The notes beneath the pieces are model-generated. The model made no database searches. It was given only the letters and a program-made list of their open reading frames with translations, and was not told where the DNA came from. This document shows positions 41,308 through 41,901 of a stretch of 41,901 bases of DNA, in pieces. The first letter of the stretch is position 1; each line of letters begins with the position of its first letter. The stretch comes from Acidimicrobiales bacterium (GTDB lineage Bacteria; Actinomycetota; Acidimicrobiia; Acidimicrobiales; AC-9), in contig DASXCO010000130.1 in NCBI GenBank assembly GCA_036491125.1, forward strand, positions 1-41,901. Direction: 5' to 3'. Both the position numbers and the translations under genes were made by a program.

Positions 41308-41901
41308 TTAGGTGACCAGCCGGACCGTCCAGAAGTCGCTGGAGAGTCCCCGCTGGGCGAGATAGGCATAGGGAAGGGTGAAGTATCCGCCCATGCCCCA
41401 AGTGGCGGCCCACGAGTTCCGGACCACGAACCACTGGGAAGCGTCGTCATAACCCACGGCCATGACGGCGTGGCCCCCCAGGACCTTCTCGCCGCTGGCT
41501 GGCATGGGCGCGTGCCCGGTGCTCGCGACCTGCTCGCTCTCGAAGCTCTCGTAGACCGTGAATCCGAAGACGAACGGATAGCCGGAGGCCAAACATCCCT
41601 TGAGCTGACTCGGATTGGAGACCACGCGCTGATAGGTGACGGCCTTGTTCTTGGCACCATCGTCGTAGCAGTTGGTCGGCGGCCGGTCGGCGAACTTCGT
41701 AATGTCGTAGGGCCATAGGGGCTCGTGGCAGGCCCCGTCTGAGGCGACCGTCTTGATGCCATCGCGGATCTGGGCCCCGCTGTCGGACGCCACCGTGCCC
41801 TCGAGGGACCGCTCGTTGTAGTAGATGTACAGCCGCGAAGGCACGAAGACATCTGAGAGCTTCTGCTTCATCTGGTCGAACTCGAGAGCCGCTCCAATGG
41901 C
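41308..41901 (-). CDS. Papain-like C1A cysteine peptidase, N-terminus outside window
   Basis: The C-terminal 197 residues of a C1 family peptidase; the frame is open to the window edge, so the gene starts beyond it. The visible part begins AIGAALEFDQMKQKLSDVFV, the helix that normally follows the catalytic Cys, which is therefore just outside. Then come PSRLYIYYNER and SGAQIRDGIKTVASDGACHE. The catalytic His is in LGGHAVMAVGYDD and the Asn in WFVVRNSWAATWGMGGYFTL, where NSWG is NSWA. The C-terminus SSDFWTVRLV is typical of the bacterial subgroup. It should hydrolyse proteins using a Cys-His-Asn triad; localisation cannot be judged without the N-terminus. An I42-type inhibitor gene lies about 1 kb away, with one unknown gene between. 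Confidence 0.93.
   Translation of the reverse strand, partial: AIGAALEFDQMKQKLSDVFVPSRLYIYYNERSLEGTVASDSGAQIRDGIKTVASDGACHEPLWPYDITKFADRPPTNCYDDGAKNKAVTYQRVVSNPSQLKGCLASGYPFVFGFTVYESFESEQVASTGHAPMPASGEKVLGGHAVMAVGYDDASQWFVVRNSWAATWGMGGYFTLPYAYLAQRGLSSDFWTVRLVT

Noticed and set aside
1-41901. tRNA, rRNA, CRISPR array, insertion sequence or prophage
   Set aside because: No T-loop-like GTTCGANTC with matching acceptor stem, no direct-repeat/spacer pattern, and no transposase, integrase or phage structural protein was seen in any frame.

Overview
The window reads as chromosomal DNA of a high-G+C actinobacterium. Codons are G/C-rich at third positions, GTG and TTG starts are common, and several genes overlap by a GTGA quartet. 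The gene families point the same way: ECF41 and ECF42 sigma factors, L,D-transpeptidases, DUF2332, VOC proteins and Baeyer-Villiger-type monooxygenases. The mix of orphan catabolic enzymes would suit a soil or environmental lineage such as Acidimicrobiia, but that placement is inference. I see no rRNA, tRNA, CRISPR array, insertion sequence or phage module.

Layout. 1-2,965: a partial DUF2332 gene, a zinc alcohol dehydrogenase and a PIG-L deacetylase. 3,060-6,598: an FAD oxidoreductase translationally coupled to an ECF41 sigma factor, with a sequence matching the ECF41 promoter consensus just before the first start codon and a divergent MFS exporter. 6,600-10,733: an aminoglycoside-phosphotransferase remnant, a flavin monooxygenase and a repeat-rich envelope protein with a degenerate M23 domain. 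10,734-12,155: a poorly coding stretch with one doubtful membrane ORF. 12,156-17,886: sulfatase, lipoprotein L,D-transpeptidase, a small anchored protein, a heme-b-like membrane protein and a histidine kinase/response regulator pair. 18,002-23,949: a GNAT/pyruvoyl-dependent arginine decarboxylase pair, divergent from a large GGDEF-EAL protein and its overlapping membrane gene, then a zinc-ribbon membrane protein.

24,392-30,753: a TetR fragment, three VOC genes, a DGPF/ECF42 pair, a conserved hypothetical, an SPFH/slipin protein and a PNPOx-fold flavoprotein. 30,865-36,817: a DHA2-type MFS exporter divergent from a second L,D-transpeptidase, a quinone oxidoreductase, a small ABM-like protein and a flavin amine oxidase. 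37,036-38,606: a carboxymuconolactone decarboxylase remnant behind a 14-bp palindrome, then a methyltransferase followed by a 73-aa ORF. 38,670-41,901: a lipoprotein solute-binding protein, then a chagasin-like (I42) cysteine-protease inhibitor, an uncharacterised protein with a lysine-rich tail, and a papain-like (C1A) protease that runs off the window.

The strongest candidates for something little described are the C1A protease / unknown protein / I42 inhibitor cassette at the right end and the coupled GNAT + pyruvoyl arginine decarboxylase pair. The ECF41 unit is a well-supported regulatory prediction. All functional calls rest on motifs read from translations; no database search was run.
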